Shown here one piece after another: positions 16,474 through 27,783 of a stretch of 64,000 nucleotides of DNA (positions are counted from its first letter, which is position 1; the number at the start of each line of letters is the position of its first letter). The position numbers were made by a program, and so were the translations under genes. This DNA is from Herbiconiux flava (GTDB taxonomy: Bacteria; Actinomycetota; Actinomycetes; Actinomycetales; Microbacteriaceae), in assembly GCF_013409865.1 (NCBI RefSeq), contig NZ_JACCBM010000001.1:3596001-3660000 (forward strand), in the 5' to 3' direction. Below the pieces are notes generated by a model. That model saw nothing but the letters and a program-made list of their open reading frames with translations, searched no databases and was not told where the DNA came from.

Positions 16474-17520
16474 ATGGGCGCGCTCCCCACCATCCACGAC
16501 GTCGCGCGTGTCGCCGGCGTCTCCCGCCAGACCGTCTCCAACGTGCTGAACTCCCCCGGCATCGTGCGCCCCGACACCCGCGACCGCGTCACCACCGCCA
16601 TCGCTGAGCTCGGCTACCGCCCGCACGAGTCGGCCCGGCGCTTGCGCACCCGCAAGAGCTCGACCATCGGCATCCGCATCGACCCGATGACCGACGGCAT
16701 CTCGGGCAGCGTGCTCGATCGCTTCCTGCACGCCCTCACCGAGCAGGCCGCCGCGCAGGGCCTGCGCGTCATGCTCTTCACGGCCACCGATCCCGACGAC
16801 GAGATCCGCCAGTTCGCCCGCCTCCGCGACGGCGCCGACGTCGACGCCTTCGTGCTCACGAGCACCTTCCACGGCGACCCGCGCACCGAGTGGCTGATCG
16901 CCAACGAGCAGAGCTTCGTCACCTTCGGACGCCCCTGGGGCATCGACGACATGAACGACCCCGCCCACCTCTGGGTCGACGTCGACGGCTGGTGGGGCCT
17001 GCACGAGGCCACCACCGCGCTGCTCGCCCAGGGCAAGCGCCGCATCGGCTACATCGGCTGGCCCAGCCCCTCCGGCACCGGTGACGACCGCCGCCGCGGC
17101 TGGCACGACGCGATGACCGCCTCCAGCGGGCTCACGGATGCGCAGCTGACCCCCCTGGCGATCGCGACCCCCGACGGCGTCACCCCCGGCGGCGCGGCAC
17201 TCCGCGCCCTCCTGGCGGGCCGGCCCGGAGTGGCCCCCGTCGACGCCGTCGTCTGCGCCTCGGACTCCCTCGCGCTCGGCGCCCTGATCGCCTCGGCCGG
17301 CTCGATCCCCGTGATCGGCTACGACGACACCCCCGTCGCCCAGGCACTCGGGCTCTCGAGCGTCGAGCAACCGCTCGACGAGGTCGCCTCCGGCGTCCTC
17401 GAGCTCCTCACGGGCGCCCACCGCGGCCGCCCCGACACGGGGCCCACCTCAGACCCGCGCCACCGCCTCGTGCGCCCCCGCCTCGTCCTCCGCTCCCCCG
17501 CGCCCCTCCCGGCCGCCTAG
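16474..17520 (+). CDS. LacI-family transcriptional regulator
   Basis: 348 residues from ATG 16474 with GGGAGGA five bases upstream. The N-terminal HTH (TIHDVARVAGVSRQTVSNVLN, residues 6-26) and hinge helix (residues ~50-60) are textbook, followed by a periplasmic-binding-like sugar sensor domain. It most likely represses the divergent ABC importer and debranching gene, released by the imported sugar. Three matching operators lie between the two transcription units. Confidence 0.94.
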   Translation: MGALPTIHDVARVAGVSRQTVSNVLNSPGIVRPDTRDRVTTAIAELGYRPHESARRLRTRKSSTIGIRIDPMTDGISGSVLDRFLHALTEQAAAQGLRVMLFTATDPDDEIRQFARLRDGADVDAFVLTSTFHGDPRTEWLIANEQSFVTFGRPWGIDDMNDPAHLWVDVDGWWGLHEATTALLAQGKRRIGYIGWPSPSGTGDDRRRGWHDAMTASSGLTDAQLTPLAIATPDGVTPGGAALRALLAGRPGVAPVDAVVCASDSLALGALIASAGSIPVIGYDDTPVAQALGLSSVEQPLDEVASGVLELLTGAHRGRPDTGPTSDPRHRLVRPRLVLRSPAPLPAA

Positions 17521-17545
17521 CTCCCCTCGAGTCGTCACAGATCGC

Positions 17546-17565
17546 CCTCTCAGGGGCGCGAGAGG
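17546..17565 (+). terminator. weak hairpin after the LacI gene
   Basis: CCTCTC (17546-17551) pairs with GAGAGG (17560-17565), 26 bases past the stop codon. There is no T-tract. Confidence 0.4.
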
Positions 17566-17601
17566 ACGATTCGCGGCGGTTCGATCAGCGGCCGAACGGG
17601 A

Positions 17602-17632
17602 GAGGGCCCCGGAGCGATGCTCCAGGGCCCTC
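17602..17632 (-). terminator. terminator of the ilv operon
   Basis: A long hairpin: GAGGGCCC and GGAGC pair with GCTCC and GGGCCCTC, with single unpaired C/A bulges, immediately downstream of ilvC on the minus strand. Confidence 0.7.
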
Positions 17633-17646
17633 AGGGGTGGGACGGG

Positions 17647-19228
<1,582 letters not shown>

Positions 19229-19231
19229 GGT

Positions 19232-21034
19232 CTACTCCTCATCCCATTCCGGAGCGTGCTCCTTGGCGTACTGCACGAAGCTGTTGCTGACGCCCTGGGG
19301 CACCATCGGCCACACCATCGCGTCGGCGGAGACGACGAAGTCGATCACCACGGGCCGGTCGTTGGTCTCGAGCGCGAGCTTGATGGCCGCATCGACCTCC
19401 TCGAGCTTGGTGACGCGGATGCCCAGTGCGCCGTACGCCTCGGCCAGCTTCACGAAATCGGGCACCATGCGCGACTCGTGACCGGTGTTCAGGTCGGTGA
19501 ACGAGTGCCGGCCGTCGTAGAACAGCGTCTGCCACTGCCGCACCATGCCGAGCGAGGAGTTGTTGATGATCGCGACCTTGATCGGGATGTCGTTGATCGT
19601 GCAGGTGGCGAGCTCCTGATTGGTCATCTGGAAGCAGCCGTCGCCGTCGATCGCCCAGACGGTGCGCTGCGGCTCGGCGACCTTGGCGCCCATCGCGGCG
19701 GGCACCGAGTAGCCCATGGTGCCGGCGCCGCCGGAGTTCAGCCAGGCGTGGGGGCGCTCGTACTTGATGAACTGCGCGGCCCACATCTGGTGCTGTCCGA
19801 CGCCCGAGGCGTAGATGGCCTCGGGGCCCGAGAGCTCGCCGATGCGCTTGATCACGTACTGGGGCGCGAGCAGACCGTCGGTCGGCTCGGCGTAGCCGAG
19901 CGGGAACTCGCTCTGCAGCCCGCGCAGGTAGGTCCACCACTCCTCGAGCTCGAGCGGCGAGGCCGAGAGCTCCGCGTAGGCCGCGGTGAGGTCGGTGATG
20001 ACGTCTTTCGCGTCGCCCACGATCGGCACGTCGGCGATGCGGATCTTCGAGATCTCGGCGGGGTCGATGTCGACGTGCACGACCTTGGCGTTCGGTGCGA
20101 ACTCGCTCGCCTTGCCGGTCACCCGGTCGTCGAAGCGGGCGCCGAGCGAGATGAGCAGGTCGCTCTCCTGGAGCGCGAGCACCGCCGGCACCGTGCCGTG
20201 CATGCCGGGCATGCCGAGGTGCTGCGGGTGCGAGTCGGGGAAGGCGCCGCGGGCCATCAGCGTGGTGACGACCGGGGCACCGGTGGCCTCGACGAGCTGC
20301 AGCAGCTCGGCCGACGCCTCCGAGCGGATGACGCCGCCGCCCACGTAGAACACGGGCTTCTTCGCCTCGGCGAGCAGCTGCGCCGCCGCCTGGATCTGCT
20401 TGCCGTGCGCCTTCGTGATCGGCCGGTAGCCCGGCAGGTCGATCTTGGGCGGCCAGATGAAGGGCGCCGAGTTCTGCTGCGCATCCTTCGTGATGTCGAC
20501 GAGCACGGGGCCCGGGCGGCCGGTCGAGGCGATCTGGTAGGCCGCGGCCAGGGTCGCCGGAACGTCCTCCGGACGCTTCACGAGGAAGGAGTGCTTCGTG
20601 ATCGGCATCGTGATGCCGACGATGTCGGCCTCCTGGAACGCGTCGGTGCCCATCAGGTGCGAGAACACCTGGCCGGTGATCGCGAGCAGCGGAACCGAGT
20701 CCATGTAGGCGTCGGCGATCGCGGTGACGAGGTTCGTGGCGCCGGGGCCCGAGGTCGCGATGGCGACGCCGACCTTGCCGCTGGCCGAGGCGTAGCCCTC
20801 GGCCGCGTGGCCGGCGCCCTGCTCGTGGCGCACGAGGATGTGGCGGATCTTGTCCTGCGTCATCAGCTCGTCGTAGAACGGGATGATCGCACCGCCCGGG
20901 AGCCCGAAGACGTCCTTGACGCCGAGGTGCTCGAGCGTGCGGAGGACCGCCCCCGATCCGGTGAGGATCTCGGGCGAGGACTCCGCGCTGGGCGGTGACT
21001 TCTTGGTTGGCACGGGGAAGGCGTCCGTGGACAT
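19232..21034 (-). CDS. ilvB: acetolactate synthase large subunit
   Basis: 600 residues from ATG 21034, which has GAGGAAA seven bases upstream. Thiamine-diphosphate enzyme signatures: catalytic Glu in [14 protein letters not shown], and the ThDP/Mg motif [12 protein letters not shown]...NN near residues 450-480. It makes acetolactate from pyruvate, the first committed step to Val/Leu. A disordered ~25-residue N-terminal extension precedes the ThDP domain. It lies 43 bases after ilvD. Confidence 0.96.
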   Translation of the reverse strand: MSTDAFPVPTKKSPPSAESSPEILTGSGAVLRTLEHLGVKDVFGLPGGAIIPFYDELMTQDKIRHILVRHEQGAGHAAEGYASASGKVGVAIATSGPGATNLVTAIADAYMDSVPLLAITGQVFSHLMGTDAFQEADIVGITMPITKHSFLVKRPEDVPATLAAAYQIASTGRPGPVLVDITKDAQQNSAPFIWPPKIDLPGYRPITKAHGKQIQAAAQLLAEAKKPVFYVGGGVIRSEASAELLQLVEATGAPVVTTLMARGAFPDSHPQHLGMPGMHGTVPAVLALQESDLLISLGARFDDRVTGKASEFAPNAKVVHVDIDPAEISKIRIADVPIVGDAKDVITDLTAAYAELSASPLELEEWWTYLRGLQSEFPLGYAEPTDGLLAPQYVIKRIGELSGPEAIYASGVGQHQMWAAQFIKYERPHAWLNSGGAGTMGYSVPAAMGAKVAEPQRTVWAIDGDGCFQMTNQELATCTINDIPIKVAIINNSSLGMVRQWQTLFYDGRHSFTDLNTGHESRMVPDFVKLAEAYGALGIRVTKLEEVDAAIKLALETNDRPVVIDFVVSADAMVWPMVPQGVSNSFVQYAKEHAPEWDEE

Positions 21035-21077
21035 GGTGGTTTCCTCAGTCAGAGTGCACGGTAGATGGATGCGCGGG

Positions 21078-22772
21078 TCACCCCGTGATCGCGCCCTCCG
21101 CAGCGGAGTGCACGAGCTTGGAGTACTTCGCGAGAACGCCACGGGTATAGCGCGGAGGAAGTGGAGCCCAGCCGTCTCGGCGGGCTGCAAGCTCATCTGG
21201 CTCGACAAGTAGGTCGAGCGAGCGAGCGGCGATATCGACCCGTATTAGATCACCATCGCGCACGAAGGCGATCGGACCTGCGTCGACCGCTTCGGGTGCT
21301 ATGTGGCCGATGCACAGGCCGGTTGTGCCGCCTGAGAATCGTCCGTCTGTCAAGAGTAGTACATCTTTGCCGAGCCCCGCGCCCTTGATGGCCGCGGTGA
21401 TGGCCAGCATCTCGCGCATGCCAGGGCCGCCCTTCGGGCCCTCGTAGCGGATGACCACCACGTCGCCGGCGTTGATGCGGCCCTCGGTCAGCGCGTCCAT
21501 CGCCGCGCGCTCGCGCTCGAACACGCGGGCCGGGCCCTCGAAGACGTCGGCGTCGAAGCCCGCCGACTTCACCACGGCGCCGTCGGGGGCGAACGAGCCC
21601 TGCAGCACGGTGAGGCCGCCCGACTTGTGGATGGGGTTCGACAGGGGGCGGAGCACCTCGCCGTCGAGCGGCGCGATGTCCATCTCGGCGAGGTTCTCCT
21701 CGATGGTCTTGCCGGTGACGGTCATCGCGTCGCCGTGCAGCAGGCCCTCGTCGAGCAGCGCCTTCATCACGGCCGGCACGCCGCCGTGGCGGTCGACGTC
21801 GTTCATCACGAAGCGGCCGAAGGGCTTGAGGTCGCCGATGTGCGGCACCTTGTCGCCCACGCGGTTGAAGTCGGCCAGCGTGAGGTCGACCTCGGCCTCG
21901 GCGGCGATGGCCAGGAGGTGCAGCACGAGGTTGGTCGAGCCGCCGAAGGCCATGCCCACGGCGATCGCGTTCTCGAGCGACTTCTTGGTGATGACGTCGC
22001 GGGCGGTGAGGCCGAGGCGCAGCATGTTCACGACGGCCTCGCCCGAGCGGTGCGCGAAGTAGTCGCGGCGGCGGTCGGCGGCGGCCGGCGAGGCGGAGCC
22101 GGGCAGGCTCATGCCCATCGCCTCGGCCGCGCTCGCCATGGTGTTGGCGGTGTACATACCGCCGCACGAGCCCTCGCCGGGCGCGAAGGCGCACTCGATG
22201 CGGTGCGCGTCCTCCATCGACATGCGGCCGGCGCGCACGGCGCCGACGGCCTCGAAGGAGTCGATGATCGTGATGTCCTTCTCGGTGCCGTCGGAGAGCT
22301 TCACCCAGCCGGGTGCGATCGATCCGGCGTAGAGGAAGACGGAGGCGAGGTCGAGTCGCGCGGCCGCCATCAGCATGCCCGGCAGCGACTTGTCGCAGCC
22401 CGCGAGCAGCACCGAGCCGTCGAGGCGCTCGGCCATCATGACGGTCTCGACCGAGTCGGCGATGACCTCGCGGGAGACGAGGGAGAAGTGCATCCCCTCG
22501 TGCCCCATCGAGATGCCGTCGCTGACCGAGATGGTGCCGAACTGCAGGGGGTACCCGCCGCCGGCGTGCACACCCTCCTTCGAGGCGCGGGCGAGACGCT
22601 CGAGCGAGAGGTTGCAGGGCGTGATCTCGTTCCACGAGCTCGCGATGCCGATCTGGGGCTTCTCCCAGTCGCCGTCGCCCATGCCGACGCCGCGCAGCAT
22701 GCCGCGCGAGGTGAGGGCTTCGATCCCATCGGTGACGGTGCGGCTGCGAGGCTTCATGTCTATTTCGGGCAT
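21078..22772 (-). CDS. ilvD: dihydroxy-acid dehydratase with an atypical 3' segment
   Basis: 564 residues from ATG 22772, a normal IlvD length. Fe-S ligands are visible in [10 protein letters not shown] and [14 protein letters not shown], and [14 protein letters not shown] is the conserved late block. It dehydrates dihydroxy acids to 2-keto acids. Codon use changes sharply at about 21375: upstream codons nearly all end in G or C, while the last ~80 codons use CTA, ATA, TTG, ACA, GTA, CCT and GAT freely. The protein stays intact and conserved, which suggests local recombination with a lower-GC homologue. Confidence 0.95.
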   Translation of the reverse strand: MPEIDMKPRSRTVTDGIEALTSRGMLRGVGMGDGDWEKPQIGIASSWNEITPCNLSLERLARASKEGVHAGGGYPLQFGTISVSDGISMGHEGMHFSLVSREVIADSVETVMMAERLDGSVLLAGCDKSLPGMLMAAARLDLASVFLYAGSIAPGWVKLSDGTEKDITIIDSFEAVGAVRAGRMSMEDAHRIECAFAPGEGSCGGMYTANTMASAAEAMGMSLPGSASPAAADRRRDYFAHRSGEAVVNMLRLGLTARDVITKKSLENAIAVGMAFGGSTNLVLHLLAIAAEAEVDLTLADFNRVGDKVPHIGDLKPFGRFVMNDVDRHGGVPAVMKALLDEGLLHGDAMTVTGKTIEENLAEMDIAPLDGEVLRPLSNPIHKSGGLTVLQGSFAPDGAVVKSAGFDADVFEGPARVFERERAAMDALTEGRINAGDVVVIRYEGPKGGPGMREMLAITAAIKGAGLGKDVLLLTDGRFSGGTTGLCIGHIAPEAVDAGPIAFVRDGDLIRVDIAARSLDLLVEPDELAARRDGWAPLPPRYTRGVLAKYSKLVHSAAEGAITG

Positions 22773-22864
22773 GTTACGTAGTTTAGAACCGCCGAACGGA
22801 TGCTCATGCACCCGGTGCCGTGTGGGTGACGAATCGGCGTCCCCAGCCGATTGTGCAGGAGTGG

Positions 22865-23635
22865 TCAGACCCGTCCGCGCCGGAGCTGCCCCAGCTCGGC
22901 GAGAACCGCCGCCATCTCGGCCGGACCGGCCACGCGACAGCCCGCGCGGGTCTCCCCCGGGCCCACCTTCACGCCCAGGTCGTCACCGCCGAGCGCCCCG
23001 AAGCCGTCCTCGTCGGTGACGTCGTCGCCGGCGAACAGCACGGCCGTGGCGCCGGTCTGCTCGCGCAGCCGGTCGATCGCGTCGCCCTTCGTGGTGCCGC
23101 GCACCGAGAACTCGAGGACGTCCTGGCCGCGGCGCACCGTGATGCCCCGCTCCTCGGCATCGGCCGCGGCGAGCGCCTGCTCCTCCGCCGCTGCAGTCGC
23201 GTCGGCGTCGGCGAGCCGCGTGTGCATGGCGAATCCGGCCGGCTTCTCCTCGATCCAGACCCCGTCGAGCGGCCCGGCGATGCCCGCGAGCAAGGGCTCG
23301 AGGCGGTCGCGCTCGGCCTGCTCGGCGTCGCTCAGGTCGAGCGTCACCCGACCCTCCGTGCGCACCTCGACGCCGTGCGATCCGGCGAGCAGGGCGTGGT
23401 CAGGAAGGTCGCTGACCGCGGCGAGGCTCTCCATCGCGCGGCCCGAGACGTAGGCGACGTGGGTGGCGGGGAGGTCGAGCAGCGCCAGCACGGCGTCGCG
23501 AGCCTCGGGGAGGGCTCGCGCATCCGCCGGCACGTCGACGATGGGGGCGAGGGTGCCGTCGAAGTCGAGGGCGATCAGGAGCACGGGGGTCGCGGCCAGG
23601 CGCTGCAGGGCCTCGGCCGTGGGTGCGCCGGTCAC
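22865..23635 (-). CDS. otsB: trehalose-6-phosphate phosphatase
   Basis: 256 residues from a GTG that overlaps the otsA stop by GTGA. A HAD-family hydrolase with the nucleophile motif LDFDGTLAP near residue 23, SGR at about 65, and the late [12 protein letters not shown] acid block. It removes phosphate from trehalose-6-phosphate made by OtsA, yielding the compatible solute trehalose. It is followed by ilvD at 92 bases, perhaps with its own promoter. Confidence 0.94.
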   Translation of the reverse strand: MTGAPTAEALQRLAATPVLLIALDFDGTLAPIVDVPADARALPEARDAVLALLDLPATHVAYVSGRAMESLAAVSDLPDHALLAGSHGVEVRTEGRVTLDLSDAEQAERDRLEPLLAGIAGPLDGVWIEEKPAGFAMHTRLADADATAAAEEQALAAADAEERGITVRRGQDVLEFSVRGTTKGDAIDRLREQTGATAVLFAGDDVTDEDGFGALGGDDLGVKVGPGETRAGCRVAGPAEMAAVLAELGQLRRGRV

Positions 23636-25221
23636 TCGCCGACCTCGTCGACGTCCACATCGGCCTCGGCCTCGACATCCGCATCGACCACCGGCGCGGC
23701 CGCCGCCTTGTTCGCCTTCGGCAGCGCCAGACCGTCGGAGGGCGTGGTGAGCGTGGCGAGGAACGACGACGACCACCGCGCCACGTCGTTCTCCTGCACG
23801 CGCTTGCGCATGGCGCGCATCCGTCTCGCCCGCTCGGCCTTGGGCATGGCGATCGCCTTGAGAATGGCCTCCTTGAGGCCTTCGATGTCGTGCGGATTGA
23901 CCCGGAGGGCGGTGCGCAGCTCGTCGCTCGCGCCGGCGAACTCGCTCAGCACGAGCACGCCGTCGTTGTCGAAGCGGGAGGCGACGTACTCCTTGGCGAC
24001 GAGGTTCATGCCGTCGCGGAGCGCGGTGACGAGCATCACGTCGGCGGCGAGGTAGAGGGCCACCATCTCCTCCCGCGGGTAGCCGTGGTGCAGGTAGCTG
24101 ATGGCCGTGTGGCTGATGGTGCCGAAGTCGCCGTTGATGCGGCCGACCGTGAGCTCGATCTCGTCGCGGAGGTTCTGGTACGCGGTCACCCGCTCGCGGC
24201 TCGGGCTCGCGACCTGCACGAGAGTGACGTCCTCGACCTCGACGGTGCCGTCGGCCAGGAGCTCGCCGAACGCTTTCAGGCGGTGGCCGATGCCTTTGGT
24301 GTAGTCGAGGCGGTCGACGCCGAGCATCACGACCTTCGGATTGCCGAGACCCTCGCGGATCTCGCGTGCACGCTCCTGGATGTCGGGGCGGCGGGCGAGC
24401 TCCTCGTAGCGAGCGGCGTCGATCGAGATCGGGAAGGCCTTCGCCACGACGGTGCGCACGAGCTTGTCGTCGCGCACCCGGGAGATCCGGTGCTTCGCGC
24501 TCTTCACCTCGGCCTCGGCCTCGACCGGCACGTCGATGACGGTGCCCTTGGTCTGGTGCCCGAGCAGGCGTCGCACGGCCCTCGTGAAGTTGCCGGCATC
24601 CGCGGTGCGCTGGAAGCCGATGACGTCGGCGCCGAGCAGACCCTCGATGATCTGGGTGCGCCAGGGCAGCTGCGAGTAGATCCCGTATGCCGGGAACGGA
24701 ATGTGGTTGAAGAAGCCGATCGTGAGGTCGGGCCGCTGCTCGCGGAGCATCTTCGGCACCAGCTGCAGCTGGTAGTCCTGCACCCAGACGGTGCCGCCCT
24801 CGGAGGTGACGGCGGCCGCGCGGTCGGCGAAGCGCTGGTTGACGGTGACGTAGCTCTCCCACCACTCGCGGTGGTAGGCCGGGGGCGCGATGACGTCGTG
24901 GTAGAGCGGCCAGAGCGTGTCGTTCGAGAAGCCCTCGTAGTAGAGCTCGACGTCGTCGGCGGTGAGCGTGACCGGGATGAGGTGGATGCCGTCGTGCTCG
25001 AAGGGCTCGGTCTCGTCGTCGGCCGAGCCGGTCCAGCCGATCCAGGCCCCGTCGGCCTCGCGCATCACCGGTTCGAGCGCCGTGACGAGGCCGCCCGGCG
25101 AGGTGCGGAACGAGAGGGTGCCGTCGGCGTGCACCTGCCGGTCGACCGGCAGCCGGTTCGAGACTACGACGAAGGGGAAGCCGGCGGGGCTTTCGGCGGA
25201 GGTTTCTGTCGAGGAAGGCAT
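23632..25221 (-). CDS. otsA: trehalose-6-phosphate synthase
   Basis: 529 residues from ATG 25221. GT20 family features: VVVSNRLPV at 17-25, GWTGS, WVQDYQLQLVP, FNHIPFPAYGIYSQLPWR and the donor-site block RDGMNLVAKEYVASR. It joins UDP- or GDP-glucose to glucose-6-phosphate. The last ~30 residues are an acidic Ala/Val/Asp-rich tail outside the catalytic fold. The frame is open further upstream, but that part lacks a ribosome site and homologous sequence. Confidence 0.95.
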   Translation of the reverse strand: MPSSTETSAESPAGFPFVVVSNRLPVDRQVHADGTLSFRTSPGGLVTALEPVMREADGAWIGWTGSADDETEPFEHDGIHLIPVTLTADDVELYYEGFSNDTLWPLYHDVIAPPAYHREWWESYVTVNQRFADRAAAVTSEGGTVWVQDYQLQLVPKMLREQRPDLTIGFFNHIPFPAYGIYSQLPWRTQIIEGLLGADVIGFQRTADAGNFTRAVRRLLGHQTKGTVIDVPVEAEAEVKSAKHRISRVRDDKLVRTVVAKAFPISIDAARYEELARRPDIQERAREIREGLGNPKVVMLGVDRLDYTKGIGHRLKAFGELLADGTVEVEDVTLVQVASPSRERVTAYQNLRDEIELTVGRINGDFGTISHTAISYLHHGYPREEMVALYLAADVMLVTALRDGMNLVAKEYVASRFDNDGVLVLSEFAGASDELRTALRVNPHDIEGLKEAILKAIAMPKAERARRMRAMRKRVQENDVARWSSSFLATLTTPSDGLALPKANKAAAAPVVDADVEAEADVDVDEVGE

Positions 25222-25357
25222 GTGTCCGTTCAGCGAGTCCGGGAGGCGAGCGGATCCGCACGGATCCGGGCCGGATCTCCTTCGGCCACCGTACCAGAGG
25301 CACCTCGGGGCGGCCCGGGGTAGCGTAGGCAGCACGACGTCCGAGAACGGGGAGACC

Positions 25358-25552
25358 GTGCGCAAATTCATCCTGAACAGCAGCATCATCAGTTCGATCA
25401 TCGGTGGCTTCTCGGTGATCCAGACCACCCGCAAGGGGCCGCGCGACTGGCGGCTGATCCTGATGTGGCTGAGCTGGGGCATCACCCTCGCCCTCGCGGT
25501 CGGCAGCGTGCTGCAGAGCGACGAGGACGCCCGAGAGCTCGAGGGCCGCTGA
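25358..25552 (+). CDS. small membrane protein
   Basis: 64 residues from GTG 25358, preceded by ACGGGGAG. A basic N-terminus with a short hydrophobic run, then one clear membrane segment (about residues 32-52), then an acidic tail. No family recognised. The next ORF begins one base after its stop, so the two are probably co-translated. Confidence 0.6.
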   Translation: MRKFILNSSIISSIIGGFSVIQTTRKGPRDWRLILMWLSWGITLALAVGSVLQSDEDARELEGR

Positions 25553-25553
25553 G

Positions 25554-25943
25554 ATGACCTACGGGCCGGGCGGGGGCGTGCTCACGGTTCTGCTGCACGT
25601 GATCGGCAGCGTGTTCTCGCTGGTCGCGGGGGCGATCGCGTTCCTGCTCGTGCTGGCGCTGATCGTGCTGCTGGTGCGGTTCCTCTGGTTCGGCACCCGG
25701 GCGGCGCAGGTGTATCTGGCGAAGAACGGGGAGTCGCCGCGGTTCACGTGGCCGGTGTCGCGGATCGGCGGGCCGGAGGCTCCGGCCGCGACACCGGCTT
25801 CGGCCGACACCACGGCCGAGGCTCCTGCTCCGGGCGACGACGACCTCACGCAGACCCGCCCCTACGAGACACCGGATGCCCCCGACGCACCCATGGCACC
25901 CAAGACGCCGCGCAAGCCGATGACGCCGCCCAGCGCATCCTGA
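25554..25943 (+). CDS. single-pass membrane protein with Pro/Ala-rich tail
   Basis: 129 residues. One strong hydrophobic segment (about residues 10-46, possibly two helices) is followed by a short cytoplasmic domain and a disordered Ala/Pro/Thr/Asp tail. No catalytic motif. It follows the 64-residue membrane protein at a spacing of one base, which suggests a joint function that is unknown. Confidence 0.65.
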   Translation: MTYGPGGGVLTVLLHVIGSVFSLVAGAIAFLLVLALIVLLVRFLWFGTRAAQVYLAKNGESPRFTWPVSRIGGPEAPAATPASADTTAEAPAPGDDDLTQTRPYETPDAPDAPMAPKTPRKPMTPPSAS

Positions 25944-25964
25944 AGCCGGCTCGTCGGGGCAGGT

Positions 25965-27146
25965 CTACCGCTCGTCGGGGTCGACGTGGGCGGTCTGGAT
26001 GGGCCCGGTGAACAGGCTCGCCCGGCCCTCGGCGCCCACATCTCCGTGGAAGAGGCCTGACGCCTCCTGGCCGCGCTTCGCGCCCGGGGCCGGCCTGCGG
26101 CTGATGTCGGGCTCCTCGTCGACCATCCGCACGCGGCTCTTCGGCAGCGACTGCGGGCTCTCCCGGTGCAGCCACACGATCATCTCCTCGCGCACGAAGC
26201 AGCGCAGGTCGAACAGCGTGGGCGCATCGACGGCCGTCACGAGGATGCGGATGCGCACGTAGCCGCCCACCGCATCCGTCACCTGGAGCACCGAGACCCG
26301 CTTGTCCCAGAGGTCGGTGCGCGCGAGGATGCGGTCGAGCTCCTCCCGCATCTCGTGCGGCGTGACCCGCCAGTCGAGGTCGAACTCGACGGCGCCGAGG
26401 AGCTCGGAGGTGCGCCTGGTCCAGTTCTGGAAGGGCTGCGAGGTGAAGTAGGTGCTCGGCAGCACGAGGCGCCGGTCGTCCCAGAGGTGCACGACCACGT
26501 AGGTCAACGTGATCTCCTCGATGCGGCCCCACTCCTCTTCGACGATCACGACGTCGTCGACCCGCACCGCGTCGCTGAAGGCGATCTGCATGCCCGCGAA
26601 CACGTTCGACAGCGTCGACTGCGCGGCGAGGCCCGCGATGATCGAGACCAGCCCGGCTGAGGCGAGCACGCTCGTGCCCACGGCCTGCGCGCCCGGGAAG
26701 GTGAGCAGGATGGCGCCGATCGCGAGCACGATCACCACCGCCATACCGAGCCGGCGGAGGATCAGCACCTGCGTGCGCAGCCGCCGCGCGATGCGGTTGT
26801 CGGGCCGGTCGATCGTGTAGCGGGCGAGTGCGACGTCCTCGAGGAACATCGCGAGCATGCAGACGAGCCAGGCGCCGAGGGCGATCGTGGCGATCAGGAA
26901 GAGCTGGTCGACCACCGGCTGGTAGTCGCCGACCGGGATGGTGAGGTCGACGCCGATCCAGAGCAGCACCACGAGCAGGAAGATGCGGAACGGGATGCGC
27001 GCCCGGCGCACCAGCGCGTTCGGCCACCTCCGGCGGCGACCGGCGGCGCGCACGATCAGCGCGACGAGGGCCGTCACGACGAGCGCCGCGACGAGGGCGG
27101 AGACGGTCGCGACGGCGAAGGCGGTCCAGGTTCGTTCGATGGCCAT
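25965..27146 (-). CDS. MscS-family mechanosensitive ion channel
   Basis: 393 residues from ATG 27146. About five hydrophobic segments, the pore-lining helix with Gly/Ala spacing (SAGLVSIIAGLAAQSTLSNVFAG), and the MscS beta domain signature RVDDVVIVEEEWGRIEEITLTYVVV. A longer C-terminal disordered tail follows. Such channels release solutes on osmotic downshock; the nearby trehalose genes fit an osmotic theme, although they are on separate transcripts. Confidence 0.9.
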   Translation of the reverse strand: MAIERTWTAFAVATVSALVAALVVTALVALIVRAAGRRRRWPNALVRRARIPFRIFLLVVLLWIGVDLTIPVGDYQPVVDQLFLIATIALGAWLVCMLAMFLEDVALARYTIDRPDNRIARRLRTQVLILRRLGMAVVIVLAIGAILLTFPGAQAVGTSVLASAGLVSIIAGLAAQSTLSNVFAGMQIAFSDAVRVDDVVIVEEEWGRIEEITLTYVVVHLWDDRRLVLPSTYFTSQPFQNWTRRTSELLGAVEFDLDWRVTPHEMREELDRILARTDLWDKRVSVLQVTDAVGGYVRIRILVTAVDAPTLFDLRCFVREEMIVWLHRESPQSLPKSRVRMVDEEPDISRRPAPGAKRGQEASGLFHGDVGAEGRASLFTGPIQTAHVDPDER

Positions 27147-27256
27147 GAATTCCAGCCTAATCAGGGCATCGGCGCCCTGCGTGCGGCGTGTCGAATGGCA
27201 CCTCGGATGCCCAGCCCGCACACTGTTCACACAAGGGTGGCGCGAAGGGAGTTGCG

Positions 27257-27769
27257 ATGATCGGCTGGAGGCGTCGCGCGAAGGCTCAGCGCGAGAGTGT
27301 TGTGAGTCAGGAACGCCTCTACGAGCTCGTCAACCAGACCCTGATGGAGAACTTCGGCCCGCTGGGATCGTTCGCGATCACGCGCCGCAGCTCGTCCGAC
27401 ACCGACGACATCTTCCACACCGCGCTCGCCCGCTCGGTCGCCCGCGACATCGTCGCGACGCTCGCCGAGCACGGCATCTCGGTCAAGACCACGACCGCGG
27501 TCGCCGCCCCGGCACCCGTCGCCGCTCCCGTGTTCACCCCCCGCGCTCGTATCGCACAGCCGGTGCGGCCGGCGCTCGCGCCCGTCGATCGCGTCGAGGT
27601 CGACCGTCGGCTCGCCGGCATGGTCGCGTCGGTGGGTGCGGTTCAGGATGCTCCGACGCTCGACCCGCGCGACGACGACGCCCTGCGCGCCCTCGTGGCG
27701 CACCACGCCGAGGTCGAGGCGGCTGCGGCGGCGAAGCGGCTGACCGCCGGAGCGCGCACGACGGCGTAG
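27257..27769 (+). CDS. hypothetical protein
   Basis: 170 residues from ATG 27257 with GAAGGGAG upstream. A basic N-terminus (WRRRAKAQRE), a short globular part to about residue 75 and a long Ala/Pro/Val-rich linker, then an acidic/Ala helical C-terminus. No recognised domain. It stands between convergent mscS-like and zwf genes. Confidence 0.6.
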   Translation: MIGWRRRAKAQRESVVSQERLYELVNQTLMENFGPLGSFAITRRSSSDTDDIFHTALARSVARDIVATLAEHGISVKTTTAVAAPAPVAAPVFTPRARIAQPVRPALAPVDRVEVDRRLAGMVASVGAVQDAPTLDPRDDDALRALVAHHAEVEAAAAAKRLTAGARTTA

Positions 27770-27783
27770 CGGTCTGACCCGCC

